Assembly (NCBI GenBank): GCA_002409675.1
Contig: DHOB01000038.1
Coordinates: forward strand, 4,375 to 14,373
DNA: 9,999 bases
DNA from: Ruminococcaceae bacterium UBA5401
Lineage (GTDB): Bacteria; Bacillota; Clostridia; Oscillospirales; Acutalibacteraceae
Direction: 5' to 3'
Both the position numbers and the translations under genes were made by a program. The notes beneath the pieces are model-generated. The model worked only from the letters and a program-made list of their open reading frames with translations. It had not been told where the DNA came from and ran no database searches. Of this stretch, positions 1 through 6,182 are shown piece after piece (the first letter of the stretch is position 1; each line of letters begins with the position of its first letter).

Positions 1-24
1 CGGTCCGGAATCCTGTGAATCGGC

Positions 25-68
25 AGAAAAGAATCCGGCGGCTGCGGAGTCCTTTCCGCAGCCGCCGG
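25..68 (-). terminator. Rho-independent terminator of murC
   Basis: Positions 35-48 and 55-68 form a perfect 14-bp GC-rich inverted repeat around a 6-nt loop. On the minus strand the stem is followed by a T-rich run (ATTCTTTTCT, positions 34-25). It lies about 20 nt past the murC stop, as expected for an intrinsic terminator of that gene. The plus-strand side has only a weak T run (CTTTG), so termination is probably one-directional. Positions 1-24 hold nothing I can assign. Confidence 0.85.
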
Positions 69-88
69 CCGGCTTTGTAGAGGAAGGG

Positions 89-1483
89 TCAGCTTTTCCG
101 CCCTTCCATCGCCTTGTATTTTGCGACGATCAGGTTCGCGCACTTGTAGATGTCGCCGCCGCCGAGGGTCAGAATCAGGTCGCCTTCCCTGGCGTTTCTG
201 ACCATGTAATCCGCAATTTCCTCGAAGGTCTTGAACCACACGCAGCCGGGAATCTTTGCGGCGAGGTCTTTGGCGTAGATGTGGTAGACGTTCGTTTCCC
301 GCACGGCCAGAATCTCGGAGAGCACGACACGGTCCGCAATCTGAAGCACTTTTGCGAAATCGTCGAGCAGCAGATAGGTCCGCGAATAGGTGTGCGGCTG
401 AAACACCGCCCACACGCGGGCAAAGCCCATTTTTTTGGCTGCGGTCAGCGTGGCTTTCAGCTCGGTGGGGTGGTGGGCGAAATCGTCGGCCACGGTGATG
501 CCGCCGAATTCGCCGAGCTTTTCAAAGCGGCGGTGCACGCCGGTGAACGCGTGCAGGCTCTTGGCGATGCCGGCCGGCGGCACGCCGAACAGCTCGGCGA
601 CCGCGAACGCGGCGAGCGCGTTGTAGATGTTGTGCTTGCCCGGCACGCTCAGGGTGATTTCGGCGGTTTTCCGGCCGCCCTTCAGCAGGGAGAACTGCTC
701 GCGCGCGCGGTAGGTGTCCCGGATGTCGGCGGCGGAATAATCGTTCTGCGCGCCGAAGCCGTAGGTGATGATTTTCGCGTTCCGAATCCCCTCCACCGAC
801 TTCATGGCGTTGGCGTTGTCGCCGTTCACGACGATGGTCCCGGAGGTCTGCTTCGCAAACTGGTGGAAAGAGCGGATGGTGTTCTCGACCGTCCCGAAGT
901 AATCCAGATGGTCGTTGTCGATGTTCAGGATGACGGAGACGGACGGATGGAGCTGAAGAAAGGTGTCAACGTACTCGCACGCCTCGCAGACGATGATATC
1001 CGACTTTCCGGCGCGCCCGTTCCCGCCGATCAGCGGGAGCTTTCCCCCGATGATGGCGGAAGGGTCCTTCCCGGCTTCCAGAAGAATCTGCGTGACCATC
1101 GCGGTGGTCGTGGTTTTGCCGTGTGTTCCGGCGACGGCGACGGTCTTCGGGAAATGCCGCGTCACCATGCCGAGCATCACGGACCGCTCCACCACGGGGA
1201 TTCCCTTCCTGCGCGCCGCGACCAGCTCCGGATTATCCTGCTTGACCGCCGCGGTGTAGACGACCAGCTCCGCGCCCTCCACGTTTTCGGCCCGCTGCCC
1301 CATGAAGACGGGGATGCCGTAGCTTCGGATTCGGGCGAGGGTGTCGGACTCGCTGGTATCGGAACCGGTCAGCCGGTACCCTTTATGCAACAGGATTTCG
1401 GCGATCGGGCACATGCCGGACCCGCCGATCCCCACAAAATGGATTCTTTTTACTTTTGAAAGAATATCGCTATCGCTGCTCAT
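89..1483 (-). CDS. murC: UDP-N-acetylmuramate--L-alanine ligase (MurC)
   Basis: ATP-dependent cytoplasmic ligase that adds L-alanine to UDP-N-acetylmuramic acid, the first step in building the peptidoglycan stem peptide. The 464-residue product has the usual Mur-ligase length and order. An N-terminal Rossmann-like domain carries the glycine-rich IHFVGIGGSGM motif (residues 14-24). The central ATPase domain has the P-loop GTHGKTTTT (119-127). The C-terminal domain contains DDFAHHPTE and the segment FQPHTYSRT, both typical of MurC. The frame stays open 32 codons further upstream, but I chose the ATG at 1483 because GAGGAG sits 7 nt before it and MurC homology begins there. The gene is divergent from dpaA, has its own candidate promoter at 1567-1595 and ends at a strong terminator, so it is probably monocistronic. 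No truncation or frameshift is seen. Confidence 0.97.
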   Translation of the reverse strand: MSSDSDILSKVKRIHFVGIGGSGMCPIAEILLHKGYRLTGSDTSESDTLARIRSYGIPVFMGQRAENVEGAELVVYTAAVKQDNPELVAARRKGIPVVERSVMLGMVTRHFPKTVAVAGTHGKTTTTAMVTQILLEAGKDPSAIIGGKLPLIGGNGRAGKSDIIVCEACEYVDTFLQLHPSVSVILNIDNDHLDYFGTVENTIRSFHQFAKQTSGTIVVNGDNANAMKSVEGIRNAKIITYGFGAQNDYSAADIRDTYRAREQFSLLKGGRKTAEITLSVPGKHNIYNALAAFAVAELFGVPPAGIAKSLHAFTGVHRRFEKLGEFGGITVADDFAHHPTELKATLTAAKKMGFARVWAVFQPHTYSRTYLLLDDFAKVLQIADRVVLSEILAVRETNVYHIYAKDLAAKIPGCVWFKTFEEIADYMVRNAREGDLILTLGGGDIYKCANLIVAKYKAMEGRKS

Positions 1484-1490
1484 AATTGTG

Positions 1491-1496
1491 CTCCTC
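1491..1496 (-). promoter_or_regulatory. Ribosome binding site fixing the murC start
   Basis: GAGGAG on the minus strand lies 7 nt before the ATG at 1483. This supports the 464-residue MurC over the 32-codon longer reading of the same frame. Confidence 0.8.
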
Positions 1497-1566
1497 AGTC
1501 TGTGATTCGGCCGCGGCTTTCCGCGGGAAAAGCTCCGGCCAATCTTTACTATTGTCCGGCAATTCA

Positions 1567-1595
1567 ATAATAATCGCACCGGGCGCGAAATGCAA
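1567..1595 (-). promoter_or_regulatory. Candidate sigma-A promoter of murC
   Basis: On the minus strand TTGCAT (1595-1590) and TATTAT (1572-1567) are separated by exactly 17 nt. The -10 box matches the consensus at 5 of 6 bases, the -35 box at only 3 of 6. The predicted start near 1560 gives a leader of about 77 nt. That leader contains a CCGCGG-N4-CCGCGG stem (1511-1526). Confidence 0.5.
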
Positions 1596-1629
1596 TTAAA
1601 AATTGGGAATCCCGCCTTTTCCGCTTATC

Positions 1630-1657
1630 ACAAGCGGCCGTTCCGTTCCATATTATG
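1630..1657 (+). promoter_or_regulatory. Candidate sigma-K (mother-cell) promoter of dpaAB
   Basis: An AC element (1630-1631, within CACA) and CATATTATG (1649-1657) are separated by 17 nt. The known sigma-K pattern is AC, 16-17 nt, then CATAnnnTA; the -10 here differs only in its last base. In Bacillus subtilis the orthologous spoVF operon is transcribed by sigma-K, so the match is biologically expected. The start would fall near 1664, about 35 nt before the dpaA ATG. No sigma-A -35 box is spaced correctly to the overlapping TATTAT. A 6-bp inverted repeat (1621-1626/1632-1637) overlaps the -35 area. Confidence 0.5.
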
Positions 1658-1685
1658 TTTTAATGTGATTATGATTCCGAATTAT

Positions 1686-1690
1686 GGAGG
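1686..1690 (+). promoter_or_regulatory. Ribosome binding site fixing the dpaA start
   Basis: GGAGG lies 8 nt before the ATG at 1699. The in-frame ATG at 1684 overlaps this site and has no such sequence in front of it, so 1699 is the likely start. Confidence 0.8.
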
Positions 1691-1698
1691 CTTTGTCT

Positions 1699-2559
1699 AT
1701 GTCAGATTCCAAAACCATGGGGGTCGTCGGCGGCGACGGGCGCCAGGTCGCCCTGGCCGAGTGCCTCGTTTCCGACGGATTTGCGGTTTACGCCTGCGGG
1801 TTCGATTCCGTCCGGTTTGCGAACGGCGTCAAAAAAGCAGCGCTGGAGGAAGTCGCCGAGCGGTGCGGGACCGTGATTCTTCCGCTGCCCGTGACGGACG
1901 ACGGCAAAACCCTGAAAATGGATTACGGCAACGAAAAAATTACGCTGGACGACCGCTTTGCCACGCTGATGTGCGGCAAGCGGGTCTTCGGCGGCATGAT
2001 GGAGCGGCTGTACCGGACGAGCAAAATCTGGCGGGAGATCGAGACGGACGATTACTATACGCAGGAGGAGTTCGCCGTGCGCAACGCCGTGCCCACCGCG
2101 GAGGGGGCGCTCGACATCGCCATGCGGGAGTACCCGGCGACCATCAGCGGCAGCCGCTGCCTGGTGGCCGGATTTGGCAGGGTGGGGAAGGTCCTCGCCC
2201 GCATGCTGCAGGGAATCGGCGCAAAAGTTTCGGTCAGCGCCCGCCGGGCGGACGACCTTGCCTGGATTGCAGCCTGCGGATACACGCCGGTCCTGACCGC
2301 GCAGATTGGAAAAGAAGGGACTTTCGACCTCATCTTCAACACGATTCCCGCGCTGATTTTCACGCGCCGGGTGCTGTCCGCGCTGGCCGGGCGCCCGCTC
2401 ATCGTCGACCTTGCGTCCAAGCCGGGCGGAGTCGACTTTGCGGCGGCGGAAAAAATCGGCGTCCGGGCCATCCTCGCGCCGTCCCTGCCGGGCAGGGTTG
2501 CGCCCAGAACGGCGGGGGAGATTATCCGGGACACGGTCTGCCACATGATAGGGGAGTGA
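1699..2559 (+). CDS. dpaA: Dipicolinate synthase subunit A (DpaA/SpoVFA)
   Basis: With DpaB it oxidises the lysine-pathway intermediate dihydrodipicolinate (or its hydroxy-tetrahydro form) to dipicolinic acid. This happens in the mother cell, and the product later fills the spore core as its calcium chelate. The 286-residue product has the family architecture. The N-terminal part starts with VVGGDGRQ (residues 9-16), and the C-terminal part is a Rossmann domain with GFGRVG (158-163), a GxGxxG dinucleotide site. Later segments FNTIPA and DLASKPGG are typical of this subunit. The ATG at 1699 is supported by GGAGG 8 nt upstream. Only 7 nt separate it from dpaB, so the two are co-translated. A candidate sigma-K promoter lies upstream. 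Unlike the B. subtilis operon, no asd or dapG follows. Family identification is secure; timing of expression is inferred. Confidence 0.95.
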   Translation: MSDSKTMGVVGGDGRQVALAECLVSDGFAVYACGFDSVRFANGVKKAALEEVAERCGTVILPLPVTDDGKTLKMDYGNEKITLDDRFATLMCGKRVFGGMMERLYRTSKIWREIETDDYYTQEEFAVRNAVPTAEGALDIAMREYPATISGSRCLVAGFGRVGKVLARMLQGIGAKVSVSARRADDLAWIAACGYTPVLTAQIGKEGTFDLIFNTIPALIFTRRVLSALAGRPLIVDLASKPGGVDFAAAEKIGVRAILAPSLPGRVAPRTAGEIIRDTVCHMIGE

Positions 2560-2566
2560 AGCCGGT

Positions 2567-3139
2567 ATGGAACAGAAAACTTTCGGGTTCGCGATGTGCG
2601 GCTCTTTCTGCACGTTTCGGCAGGCGATCGACGAGCTGCGGCATCTCTGCGGGGAGGGGTACCGCATCCTCCCCGTCATGTCGTACAACGCCTTCCGGAC
2701 GGATACCCGCTTCGGCCGGGCCGAGGACTTTGTCTGGGAAGTGGAGGACCTGTGCGGCAGAAAAGTGATTAAAAGCATTGTGGAGGCGGAGCCCATCGGC
2801 CCGAAAAGAATGGTGGACCTCATGATTGTGATGCCCTGCACCGGGAACACCCTCGCCAAGCTGGCCAACGGCATCACGGACACGCCCGTCACCATGGCGG
2901 TCAAATCCACCCTGCGCATCGGGCTGCCGGTCGTGCTCGCCCCGGCCACAAACGACGCGCTCGCCGCATCGGCCGCCAACATCGGCAGGCTGATGAACAC
3001 GAAGAACGTCTACTTCGTCCCCATGCGCCAGGACAATCCGGAGAAAAAGCCCTTTTCGCTGGTCGCCGATTTCAGCCTGCTGCTCCCCACGGCGCTCGCC
3101 GCCCTGCAGGGAAAGCAGATCGAGCCGGTTCTGCGCTGA
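2567..3139 (+). CDS. dpaB: Dipicolinate synthase subunit B (DpaB/SpoVFB)
   Basis: Flavoprotein-fold partner of DpaA in dipicolinic acid synthesis during sporulation. The 190-residue length is normal for the family. The N-terminus (FGFAMCGSFCTF, residues 6-17) matches the start of the flavoprotein fold. The segment PCTGNTLAKLANGITD (90-105) is highly characteristic, as are VLAPATNDAL and the C-terminal NVYFVPMRQDNPEKKP stretch. The start at 2567 follows dpaA by 7 nt, with GGGGAG at 2551-2556 inside the end of dpaA acting as the ribosome binding site, which suggests translational coupling. A weak hairpin overlapping the stop (5-bp stem 3115-3119/3130-3134, then TTTTT at 3141-3145) could end the operon, but it is a poor terminator. 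Which subunit holds which cofactor is taken from the family fold, not from direct evidence here. Confidence 0.95.
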   Translation: MEQKTFGFAMCGSFCTFRQAIDELRHLCGEGYRILPVMSYNAFRTDTRFGRAEDFVWEVEDLCGRKVIKSIVEAEPIGPKRMVDLMIVMPCTGNTLAKLANGITDTPVTMAVKSTLRIGLPVVLAPATNDALAASAANIGRLMNTKNVYFVPMRQDNPEKKPFSLVADFSLLLPTALAALQGKQIEPVLR

Positions 3140-3175
3140 ATTTTTGCCCGGCGTTCTTTTGATTCCCCGCCCCCC

Positions 3176-3205
3176 TTGCCACGGAGGGCCGGGGTATGGT
3201 ACGAT
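3176..3205 (+). promoter_or_regulatory. Candidate extended -10 promoter of the zinc-ribbon gene
   Basis: TTGCCA (3176-3181), an 18-nt spacer and TACGAT (3200-3205), preceded by the TGn extension (3197-3199), resemble a vegetative promoter. The start would be near 3212, just before the ATG at 3230. The -10 box lies inside a perfect 6-bp inverted repeat (3192-3197/3204-3209). The match is moderate, and read-through from dpaB remains possible. Confidence 0.4.
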
Positions 3206-3229
3206 ACCCAAAGAAACGGAAGTGGAAAA

Positions 3230-3742
3230 ATGGACTATTGCCCCGACTGCCGGGCTCTGTGCGCCGGCCGAAAACGATGCCCCGTGTGCGGGGGCAGGCG
3301 CCTGCGCCCCGTGAGGCCTGAAGACCCCGTCTTTCTCGCGTCCCTTTCGGAGCAGGAAAGCGGCATCGCCGCCGGCGCCCTGAAAGACGCCGGCATCCCC
3401 TGCATGGAACAGCGCGAGGGCGCGGGAGGCGTGTCCTCCGTCTTTCTCGGGCGCTCCAGAAGCGCCGGCGTAAACCTGTATGTGCCTTACGGCGGGCTGA
3501 AGCGGGGCGGGGATGTCCTGCGGGGCGTCGGCCTGCTGCGGGAACGGGAAACGGAAAGGTCCGAAAAGCCGGGACCGGAAGACCGGGCGGAGCCGGAAAA
3601 GCAGAAGCCCTCTTCCACGGGCGAAAAAGGGCAAAAGGCTGCACGGATTTTTTCCATCCTTCTTTTCCTGCTGGCGGTCGCGCTCGTCGCCGTGCTGACG
3701 GATCTGCTCACCGGGTGGCTCCGGTCCGTCTTTCACTGGTAG
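3230..3742 (+). CDS. Zinc-ribbon, DUF2007-like predicted membrane-anchored protein
   Basis: Function unknown. The 170-residue product reads as four parts. Residues 4-20 form a CxxC-x9-CxxC zinc ribbon (Cys4, Cys7, Cys17, Cys20). Residues 33-99 resemble the DUF2007 'putative signal transducing' fold: an acidic helix (SEQESGIAAGALKDAGI) followed by strands ending in LYVPYGG. Residues 104-138 are a charged Glu/Lys/Pro linker, probably disordered. Residues 140-160 are a strongly hydrophobic helix near the C-terminus. This suggests a small cytoplasmic sensor or adaptor tethered to the membrane by its tail. The ATG at 3230 is chosen because GGAAG sits 7 nt upstream and the zinc ribbon starts at once; the longer TTG start at 3176 would lie inside the predicted promoter. 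The gene follows dpaB by 90 nt and has its own terminator, so a sporulation role is possible but unproven. Confidence 0.8.
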   Translation: MDYCPDCRALCAGRKRCPVCGGRRLRPVRPEDPVFLASLSEQESGIAAGALKDAGIPCMEQREGAGGVSSVFLGRSRSAGVNLYVPYGGLKRGGDVLRGVGLLRERETERSEKPGPEDRAEPEKQKPSSTGEKGQKAARIFSILLFLLAVALVAVLTDLLTGWLRSVFHW

Positions 3743-3779
3743 AGCCGGTAAAGCGGCACTTTCCATCAAAACATTCACA

Positions 3780-3794
3780 TTCTAAAGCGGAGGA
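3780..3794 (+). repeat. 15-bp direct repeat, left copy
   Basis: TTCTAAAGCGGAGGA occurs exactly here and again at 4828-4842. The two copies flank the EamA transporter gene. This copy provides the left arm of the terminator hairpin for the zinc-ribbon gene. Bases next to the repeat differ on both sides, so identity ends sharply. Confidence 0.75.
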
Positions 3795-3829
3795 AGCGGA
3801 AGAACGCCGCTTCGCCCCGCTTATTTTTT
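3785..3829 (+). terminator. Intrinsic terminator of the zinc-ribbon gene
   Basis: Two stacked 6-bp stems, 3785-3790/3817-3822 and 3794-3799/3807-3812 (each AAGCGG with CCGCTT), close a 7-nt loop and are followed by TTTTTT (3824-3829). It sits 42 nt after the stop at 3742. The T run overlaps the stop and last lysine codons of the converging transporter gene. Read leftwards the stem lacks a T tract, so it should work mainly on the plus strand. Confidence 0.7.
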
Positions 3830-4738
3830 GGCGCTGTTTTTCGGAAGCACAGCCGCGGCAGCGGCGCGCGCCGGCAGCTTGACCTCGCAGAGCAGGATCG
3901 CCGTCAAAATCAGCGCGCTCCCCTCCAGAAACCGGGCCGTAAGGGACTCGCCCAGAAAGAGGACGCCGCTCAGGCAGCCGAACACGGATTCCATCGACAT
4001 AATCAGAGAGGCTTTGGAGGAAGCGACGTATTTCTGGCAGACCATCTGAATCAGCGTCGCGAGCAGCGTGGCGAACAGCGAGAGGAAAACCAGCGAAAGC
4101 GCCGCCTGCAGTGTAATCTTCGCCGGGAAAGGCTCCGCCAGGGCAACCGGCAGCGCCGCCAGCGCCGTAAAAGCGCACTGTGTGCCGGTCAGCAGTATAG
4201 GGTCCCGCTTTTCGGAAACAATACCGATTACGACAATCTGCAGGGCAAAAGCGAACCCGCTGCCCAGCGAGAGCAGGTCGCCGAGCTGGATGGAAAAATT
4301 CCCGCGCAGCGACAGAAGGCCCACGCCCGCGATGCACAGAAAGGCGGAGACAATGTTTGCGGCGCGCGGCCTGCGGCGGCGGACCGCCCAGTCCAGAAAG
4401 GGGACGGCGACGCAGTACACGGTGGTCAGAAACGCGTTGTTCCCCGCCGTCGTGTACTTTGCACCCCACGTCTGCAGCTCGCAGGCGAGAAAGTTCAGCA
4501 GGCCGAGCACCAGCCCGGCCTTCAAATCCGCGCGGCAGAGCCTGTTCGGCCTTTTGCGGGCGAACGGAACCAGCAGCACGGCGGCGGGCCCGAAGCGGGT
4601 GAGCAGAATCCAGGCCGGCGTCACCTGGTCCGCGGCACATTTTGTGGCGGCGAACGACACGCCCCAGATGACCGTTACAAACAGCAGCCCGAACTCCGCC
4701 GCGGGGGTCCGGTTTCGGATGACTCTCAAGCGAAGCAC
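3821..4738 (-). CDS. EamA-family (DMT superfamily) transporter
   Basis: Predicted inner-membrane permease of the drug/metabolite transporter superfamily, probably exporting a small metabolite or amino acid; the substrate cannot be told from sequence. The 305-residue length and about ten hydrophobic segments in two repeated halves fit the family. The first half begins at residues 14-35 (GLLFVTVIWGVSFAATKCA), and its fourth helix contains GNNAFLTTVYCVAVPFLDW. The second half starts near residue 155 (LLSLGSGFAFALQIVVIG) and includes the SSKASLIMSMESVFG segment typical of the last EamA helices. The start is a GTG at 4738. A well-formed promoter (4760-4788) predicts a leader of only about 15 nt, with a GAGAG-like binding site. 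The gene runs convergently to the zinc-ribbon gene, divergently from the ymfF-like gene, and is bracketed by a 15-bp direct repeat, hinting that it may have been gained as a unit. Confidence 0.92.
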   Translation of the reverse strand: MLRLRVIRNRTPAAEFGLLFVTVIWGVSFAATKCAADQVTPAWILLTRFGPAAVLLVPFARKRPNRLCRADLKAGLVLGLLNFLACELQTWGAKYTTAGNNAFLTTVYCVAVPFLDWAVRRRRPRAANIVSAFLCIAGVGLLSLRGNFSIQLGDLLSLGSGFAFALQIVVIGIVSEKRDPILLTGTQCAFTALAALPVALAEPFPAKITLQAALSLVFLSLFATLLATLIQMVCQKYVASSKASLIMSMESVFGCLSGVLFLGESLTARFLEGSALILTAILLCEVKLPARAAAAAVLPKNSAKK

Positions 4739-4759
4739 CCCAATCTCTCAAACTCCGCT

Positions 4760-4788
4760 ATTGTACCATTTTTCCCATGCCTGCGCAA
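4760..4788 (-). promoter_or_regulatory. Sigma-A promoter of the EamA transporter
   Basis: On the minus strand TTGCGC (4788-4783), a 17-nt spacer ending in the TGG extension, and TACAAT (4765-4760) form a good extended -10 promoter. The predicted start near 4753 leaves a short leader before the GTG at 4738. This supports that start and excludes longer ones. Confidence 0.65.
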
Positions 4789-4827
4789 CGTTTCGGCCCC
4801 TTCCGCGCCGGAAAAAGATTCGTTCTT

Positions 4828-4842
4828 TTCTAAAGCGGAGGA
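4828..4842 (+). repeat. 15-bp direct repeat, right copy
   Basis: Exact copy of TTCTAAAGCGGAGGA found at 3780-3794. Here it lies in the spacer/-35 region of the promoter driving the ymfF-lgt-folD-dxs run, ending 6 nt before the -10 box. Confidence 0.75.
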
Positions 4843-4845
4843 TTG

Positions 4846-4854
4846 TGTTATAAT
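4846..4854 (+). promoter_or_regulatory. Extended -10 promoter of the ymfF-to-dxs run
   Basis: TGTTATAAT gives a perfect TATAAT (4849-4854) with the TGn extension (4846-4848). No good -35 box is present (TTTTCT at 17-nt spacing), which extended -10 promoters tolerate. The start would be near 4861. This rules out translation from the ATG at 4860 and favours the ATG at 4899. Confidence 0.65.
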
Positions 4855-4880
4855 GATGCATGATTTCACCAAGAATTTCT

Positions 4881-4886
4881 GGGGAG
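4881..4886 (+). promoter_or_regulatory. Ribosome binding site deciding the ymfF-like start
   Basis: GGGGAG precedes the ATG at 4899 by 12 nt, a long but usable spacing. The in-frame ATG at 4887 directly abuts it and is too close. The ATG at 4860 lies at or before the predicted transcription start. Confidence 0.5.
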
Positions 4887-4898
4887 ATGAGAATCGGG

Positions 4899-6182
4899 AT
4901 GACGGGAATTGAACAGCGCTCCGTCTGCGACGGCGTCAATTTCAGAAGCGTTCGGGACAGCCGCTTTAAGACGGTGCGCATGTCCATTCATTTTTTGTTG
5001 CCTCTGGAAAAGCAGTCCGCGCCTTCCAACGCAATCCTTCCTTTTCTGCTGACGCGCGCCAGCAGAAAATATCCGGACCTGACGCAGCTCAACCGGCACC
5101 TTGCGGGGCTTTACGGCGCCCAGCTCGACGCCGATGTGCAGAAGATGGGGGACGTGCAGGTACTCTCGGTCTCCGCCTCCGGCATCGCGGACCGCTATTC
5201 CCTGCACGGAGAAAGCGTTTCGGCCGAGCTGTCGCGCCTGCTCTGCAGCATCGTGTTCGACCCTCCGTTCGAGGAAGGGATGTTCCCCCGCGCGGGGTTC
5301 GAGCAGGAAAAGCGCCAGATGCTGGAGCAGATTGACTCCGAGTTCAACGACAAGCGTCTCTATGCCATGCGCCGCTGCGAGGAAATCCTCTGCGACGGGG
5401 AGCCGTACGGAATCGGCCGCTTCGGCAGCCGCGAAGACGTGCGGGCCCTGAAGCGCGAGTCCCTGACGCAGGCGTGGAACCGGATGATCCACCATGCGAG
5501 GGCGGAGATTATGGTGCTGGGGGACTGCGACCCGGAGCCCGTCTATTCCGACTTTTTCGCCGCGTTCCACAACCTGGGGCGGACGGAAACGGTCCCCTGC
5601 GAGACCCGCACCGTCCGTTCCGCGCAGAAGGTCCGCGATGTCTCGGAGACGATGGACGTCGCGCAGTGCAAGCTGGTGCTGGGGTTCCGCACCGGCTGCG
5701 CGGAGCCGGACGAGGCCGTCCCCGCCTGCAAGCTGTTCAGCGCGCTGTACGGCGGGACGCCGAGCTCGAAGCTGTTCCTCAACGTGCGCGAGAAGCTGAG
5801 CCTCTGCTATTACTGCGGCTCGCTGTACCACCCGCTCAAGGGCATCCTGTTCGTGCAGAGCGGCGTCGAGCGCCGCAACATCGACCGCGCCAAGGACGAG
5901 ATCCTCAGGCAGCTGGAGGAAATCAAGAAGGGGAACTTCACCCCTTCCGAGCTGGAAGCAGCCAAGCTGAGCCTGTGCAACAGCTACCGCACGCTCTCCG
6001 ATTCCCTCGACGGGCTGGAAGCGTGGTATCTTTCGCAGACGTTTTCCCATCCGGTCCGCCCACCGGAGGAAGAGGCGGCGCTGGTCCAGACCGTGACGGG
6101 CGACGAAGTGCGTAAAATAGCGGGCGGGGTCACGCTCGACACCGTTTACCGCCTGACAGGAAGCGGGGTGAAGCCTCAGTGA
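4899..6182 (+). CDS. ymfF: M16-family peptidase-like protein, YmfF type (lacks zinc motif)
   Basis: Predicted inactive-zinc partner of an M16 (insulinase/pitrilysin-like) heterodimer. The 427-residue product has the two-domain M16 fold. At the place where catalytic members carry HxxEH (around residues 49-56) it reads FLLTRASR, so it cannot bind zinc there. Its C-terminal half keeps the conserved SSKLFLNVREK segment and the M16 arginine/tyrosine pair, Arg297 and Tyr304, which contact substrate in related heterodimers. It overlaps the next gene by 4 nt (GTGA at 6179-6182), implying tight co-expression. In B. subtilis the homologous ymfF and ymfH have been linked to 5-aminopentanol modification of elongation factor P; whether that applies here is unknown. 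I preferred the ATG at 4899 over 4860 because of the promoter position and the binding site at 4881-4886. Confidence 0.88.
   Translation: MTGIEQRSVCDGVNFRSVRDSRFKTVRMSIHFLLPLEKQSAPSNAILPFLLTRASRKYPDLTQLNRHLAGLYGAQLDADVQKMGDVQVLSVSASGIADRYSLHGESVSAELSRLLCSIVFDPPFEEGMFPRAGFEQEKRQMLEQIDSEFNDKRLYAMRRCEEILCDGEPYGIGRFGSREDVRALKRESLTQAWNRMIHHARAEIMVLGDCDPEPVYSDFFAAFHNLGRTETVPCETRTVRSAQKVRDVSETMDVAQCKLVLGFRTGCAEPDEAVPACKLFSALYGGTPSSKLFLNVREKLSLCYYCGSLYHPLKGILFVQSGVERRNIDRAKDEILRQLEEIKKGNFTPSELEAAKLSLCNSYRTLSDSLDGLEAWYLSQTFSHPVRPPEEEAALVQTVTGDEVRKIAGGVTLDTVYRLTGSGVKPQ

Noticed and set aside
1..34. Possible end of a plus-strand gene entering from the left
   Set aside because: The frames are too short to judge, and the T-rich part of this stretch is explained by the murC terminator.
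281..1459. A 392-codon open frame on the plus strand opposite murC
   Set aside because: It is exactly antisense to a secure murC, has low-complexity Arg/Gly/Asp-rich composition and no family resemblance; high GC content creates such shadow frames.
3115..3145. Hairpin plus TTTTT overlapping the dpaB stop as a terminator
   Set aside because: The stem is only 5 bp with a 10-nt loop and the T run starts 6 nt after it; too weak to list as a feature.
3176..3178. TTG at 3176 as start of the zinc-ribbon gene
   Set aside because: It lies within the predicted -35 box, adds 18 residues without family support, and the ATG at 3230 has a good binding site.
1702..3778. Long minus-strand open frames (1702-3000 and 2522-3778) opposite dpaA, dpaB and the zinc-ribbon gene
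   Set aside because: Composition is rich in Arg, Gly, Pro and Ala without motifs, and the opposite strand carries well-recognised proteins with good start signals.
3708..4751. A 347-codon minus-strand frame overlapping the EamA gene in another frame
   Set aside because: The overlapping frame encodes a clear ten-helix transporter with promoter and start; this one is Arg-rich and lacks hydrophobic structure.
4860..4862. ATG at 4860 as the start of the ymfF-like gene
   Set aside because: It lies only 6 nt after a perfect -10 box, at or before the likely transcription start, and has no ribosome binding site.
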